Shown here: piece after piece, positions 43,973 through 45,462 of the stretch
Position numbering within the stretch: the first letter of the stretch is position 1
Layout of the letters: each line of letters starts with the position of its first letter
Origin: Mycobacterium sp. E740
GTDB taxonomy: Bacteria > Actinomycetota > Actinomycetes > Mycobacteriales > Mycobacteriaceae
Reading direction: 5' to 3'
NCBI RefSeq assembly: GCF_001672895.1
Contig: NZ_LZKP01000222.1
Location: 1 to 45,462 of the forward strand
Length of the DNA: 45,462 nt
Program-made: the position numbers and the translations under genes
Notes under the pieces: generated by a model
The model's input: only the letters and a program-made list of their open reading frames with translations
Told to the model about the DNA's origin: nothing
Databases searched by the model: none

Positions 43973-45013
43973 ATGGCCATCGCAACGCCCGAGGTGTACG
44001 CGGAGATGCTCGGCCGGGCCAAGGAACACGGGTTCGCGTTCCCGGCCATCAACTGCACGTCGTCGGAGTCGATCAACGCCGCGATCAAGGGCTTCGCCGA
44101 CGCGGGCAGCGATGGCATCATCCAATTCTCCACGGGCGGAGCGGAATTCGCATCCGGCCTCGGGGTGAAGGACATGGTGACGGGCGCGGTCGCACTGGCC
44201 GAGTTCGCCCACGTCGTCGCCGCCAGGTACCCGGTCACGGTGGCGCTGCACACCGACCACTGCCCGAAGGACAAGCTGGACACCTATGTCCGGCCGCTGC
44301 TGGCGATCTCGCGGCAGCGGGTCGCCGAGGGCCGGCAACCGCTGTTCCAGTCGCACATGTGGGACGGCTCCGCGGTGCCGATCGGCGAGAACCTCGAGAT
44401 CGCCCGCGAACTGCTCGCCGAGGCCGTCGCGGCGAAGATCGTCCTGGAGATCGAGATCGGCGTGGTCGGCGGCGAGGAAGACGGTGTGGCACACGAGATC
44501 AACGACAAGCTCTACACCACGGCGGCGGATTTCGAGGCGACCGTCGAGGCCCTCGGCGCGGGCGAGCACGGGAGATATCTGTTGGCCGCGACATTCGGCA
44601 ACGTGCACGGCGTGTACAAGCCGGGCAACGTCAAGCTGCGTCCCGAGGTGCTCGCCGAGGGGCAGCAGGTCGCCGCCGCCAAACTCGGGTTGCCTTCTGA
44701 CGCAAAGCCTTTCGACTTCGTGTTCCACGGCGGGTCCGGTTCGCTCAAGTCCGAGATCGAGGACTCGCTCAAGTACGGCGTGGTGAAGATGAACGTCGAC
44801 ACCGACACCCAGTACGCGTTCACCCGGCCCGTCGCGGCGCACATGTTCACCAACTACGACGGCGTGCTGAAGATCGACGGCGAGGTCGGGGACAAGAAGG
44901 TCTACGACCCGCGCAGCTATCTGAAGAAGGCGGAGGCGTCGATGAGCGAACGCGTCGTCGAAGCGTGCCAGGATCTACACAGCGCAGGCCGATCAGTCAC
45001 CGCCGGCCGGTGA
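43973..45013 (+). CDS. fba: Class II fructose-bisphosphate aldolase
   Basis: Fba cleaves fructose-1,6-bisphosphate to DHAP and glyceraldehyde-3-phosphate in glycolysis and runs in reverse for gluconeogenesis. It is the zinc-dependent form. The product has 346 residues (M. tuberculosis 344). Zinc and catalytic regions are HTDHCPKDKLDTYVRP, EIEIGVVGGEEDG, FGNVHGVYKPG and FHGGSGS, with NVDTDTQYAFTRP for substrate binding. ATG 43973 is chosen because MAIATPEVYAEML is the family start and AGAGGA lies 6-12 bases upstream; the frame is open 18 codons further. It ends 1 bp from the stop of the convergent Rv0361-like gene. Confidence 0.98.
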   Translation: MAIATPEVYAEMLGRAKEHGFAFPAINCTSSESINAAIKGFADAGSDGIIQFSTGGAEFASGLGVKDMVTGAVALAEFAHVVAARYPVTVALHTDHCPKDKLDTYVRPLLAISRQRVAEGRQPLFQSHMWDGSAVPIGENLEIARELLAEAVAAKIVLEIEIGVVGGEEDGVAHEINDKLYTTAADFEATVEALGAGEHGRYLLAATFGNVHGVYKPGNVKLRPEVLAEGQQVAAAKLGLPSDAKPFDFVFHGGSGSLKSEIEDSLKYGVVKMNVDTDTQYAFTRPVAAHMFTNYDGVLKIDGEVGDKKVYDPRSYLKKAEASMSERVVEACQDLHSAGRSVTAGR

Positions 45014-45014
45014 T

Positions 45015-45462
45015 TCACTGCGGCGCCTGGCAGATCTTCCATTGGCCGTCACGGAACTCCAGGTCGAAGCTGCGCGTCGACCGGGTCTGCGGCGCGTAGG
45101 CCATGAAAGCGGTGACATTGGCCTCGGCGTGGTCGCCGTTGATCACCACCTGGTCGATGCTGGCGACCACCGGATACTGCTTGGCTGCGGCCACCCGCTC
45201 GTGGATCTCGGCCCACCGCTTGTCGTCATAGCGGACGTAGCTGTCCCGTTTGGTCCCGCAGGTGATGCCGCGCAACTTCGCCAGATCGCCGTTCTGGATC
45301 GCGGTGTCGAAATCCTCGATGCTGCTGCGCACCATCTGCTCCTGCGACGCCCTGCTGTTCGAGTCGCGAGTCAGCAGCACCGTGCCCAGAATCGCGATCG
45401 CGACCAGCGCGGCGATGACCAGCACCACGGCCACCACCCAACCCCAGCTGCGGCGTTGCTGC
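45015..45462 (-). CDS. Rv0361-like single-pass membrane protein (partial, N-terminus beyond window)
   Basis: The frame runs to the window edge, so the N-terminal cytoplasmic part is missing. The visible part starts RRSWGWVVAVVLVIAALVAI, a membrane helix, then an extracytoplasmic domain of about 115 residues: SSIEDFDTAIQNGDLAKLRG, ITCGTKRDSYVRY, VVINGDHAEANVTAFMAYAP, and an end QWKICQAPQ. The Cys pair (in ITCGTK and KICQ) and the helix-strand order resemble the small secreted protein at 32814-33224. M. tuberculosis Rv0361 lies next to fba in the same way. An internal GTG at 45437 is not a credible start because it cuts the membrane helix. Confidence 0.78.
   Translation of the reverse strand, partial: QQRRSWGWVVAVVLVIAALVAIAILGTVLLTRDSNSRASQEQMVRSSIEDFDTAIQNGDLAKLRGITCGTKRDSYVRYDDKRWAEIHERVAAAKQYPVVASIDQVVINGDHAEANVTAFMAYAPQTRSTRSFDLEFRDGQWKICQAPQ

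Overview
This window is high-GC actinobacterial DNA and almost certainly comes from a rapidly growing Mycobacterium (Mycolicibacterium). The gene content and order match the M. tuberculosis Rv0340-Rv0385 neighbourhood: iniB-iniA-iniC, dnaK-grpE-dnaJ-hspR, an Rv0385-type flavohaemoglobin, clpB, ttfA (Rv0383c), and Rv0380c/Rv0365c/Rv0364/fba/Rv0361 relatives. Between these conserved blocks lie genes that look like rapid-grower accessory content. I see no tRNA, rRNA, insertion sequence or CRISPR array.

Layout. (1) 1-7.2 kb is an envelope-stress block. A membrane-anchored Hsp70-like ATPase (minus strand, cut by the window edge) is divergent from an Rv0340-like IniB-domain protein, iniB and the two dynamin-like GTPases iniA and iniC. 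Both upstream regions carry repeated CCCCTAA-type motifs. The first 223 bases are a perfect fold-back inverted repeat inside the Hsp70-like gene. (2) 7.2-14.3 kb, minus strand: a multidomain cyclase/ATPase regulator coupled to a glycosyltransferase, then a compact hemerythrin / DinB-like / F420-type oxidoreductase / Thr-rich membrane protein cassette. (3) 14.5-24 kb: a four-gene lipid-type operon (WS/DGAT acyltransferase, acyl-CoA ligase, NTF2-like protein, arylsulfatase) divergent from a PucR-type regulator, then an SDR and an HSL-type esterase. (4) 24.1-28.3 kb: the dnaK operon, ending with its own repressor hspR and preceded by two HAIR operators. (5) 28.3-33.2 kb: aldose-1-epimerase-like protein, flavohaemoglobin, an ABC-2/YhgE-like membrane protein with a divergent TetR regulator, a GAP/SfLAP-family membrane protein and a small secreted protein. 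(6) 33.3-45.5 kb: clpB behind a third HAIR, ttfA (mycolate export), SDR, lipoprotein, SpoU methyltransferase, GH76 enzyme, an NhaA-DsbA fusion, DedA, alcohol dehydrogenase, fba and the start of an Rv0361-like membrane protein.

How the parts fit. Two protein-quality-control loci (dnaK operon and clpB) share a visible HspR operator, so they should be co-induced by heat or unfolded protein. The ini block and ttfA act on the mycolate cell envelope. The most system-like unit is the Hsp70-like / IniB / dynamin cluster with its shared promoter motif. A striking organisational feature is that all six convergent gene pairs meet with at most 1 bp between stop codons, and four pairs share a 4-bp stop overlap.

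Limits: product names come from reading motifs and from remembered family knowledge, without searches. Operators and promoters are pattern matches. The first and last genes are cut by the window.
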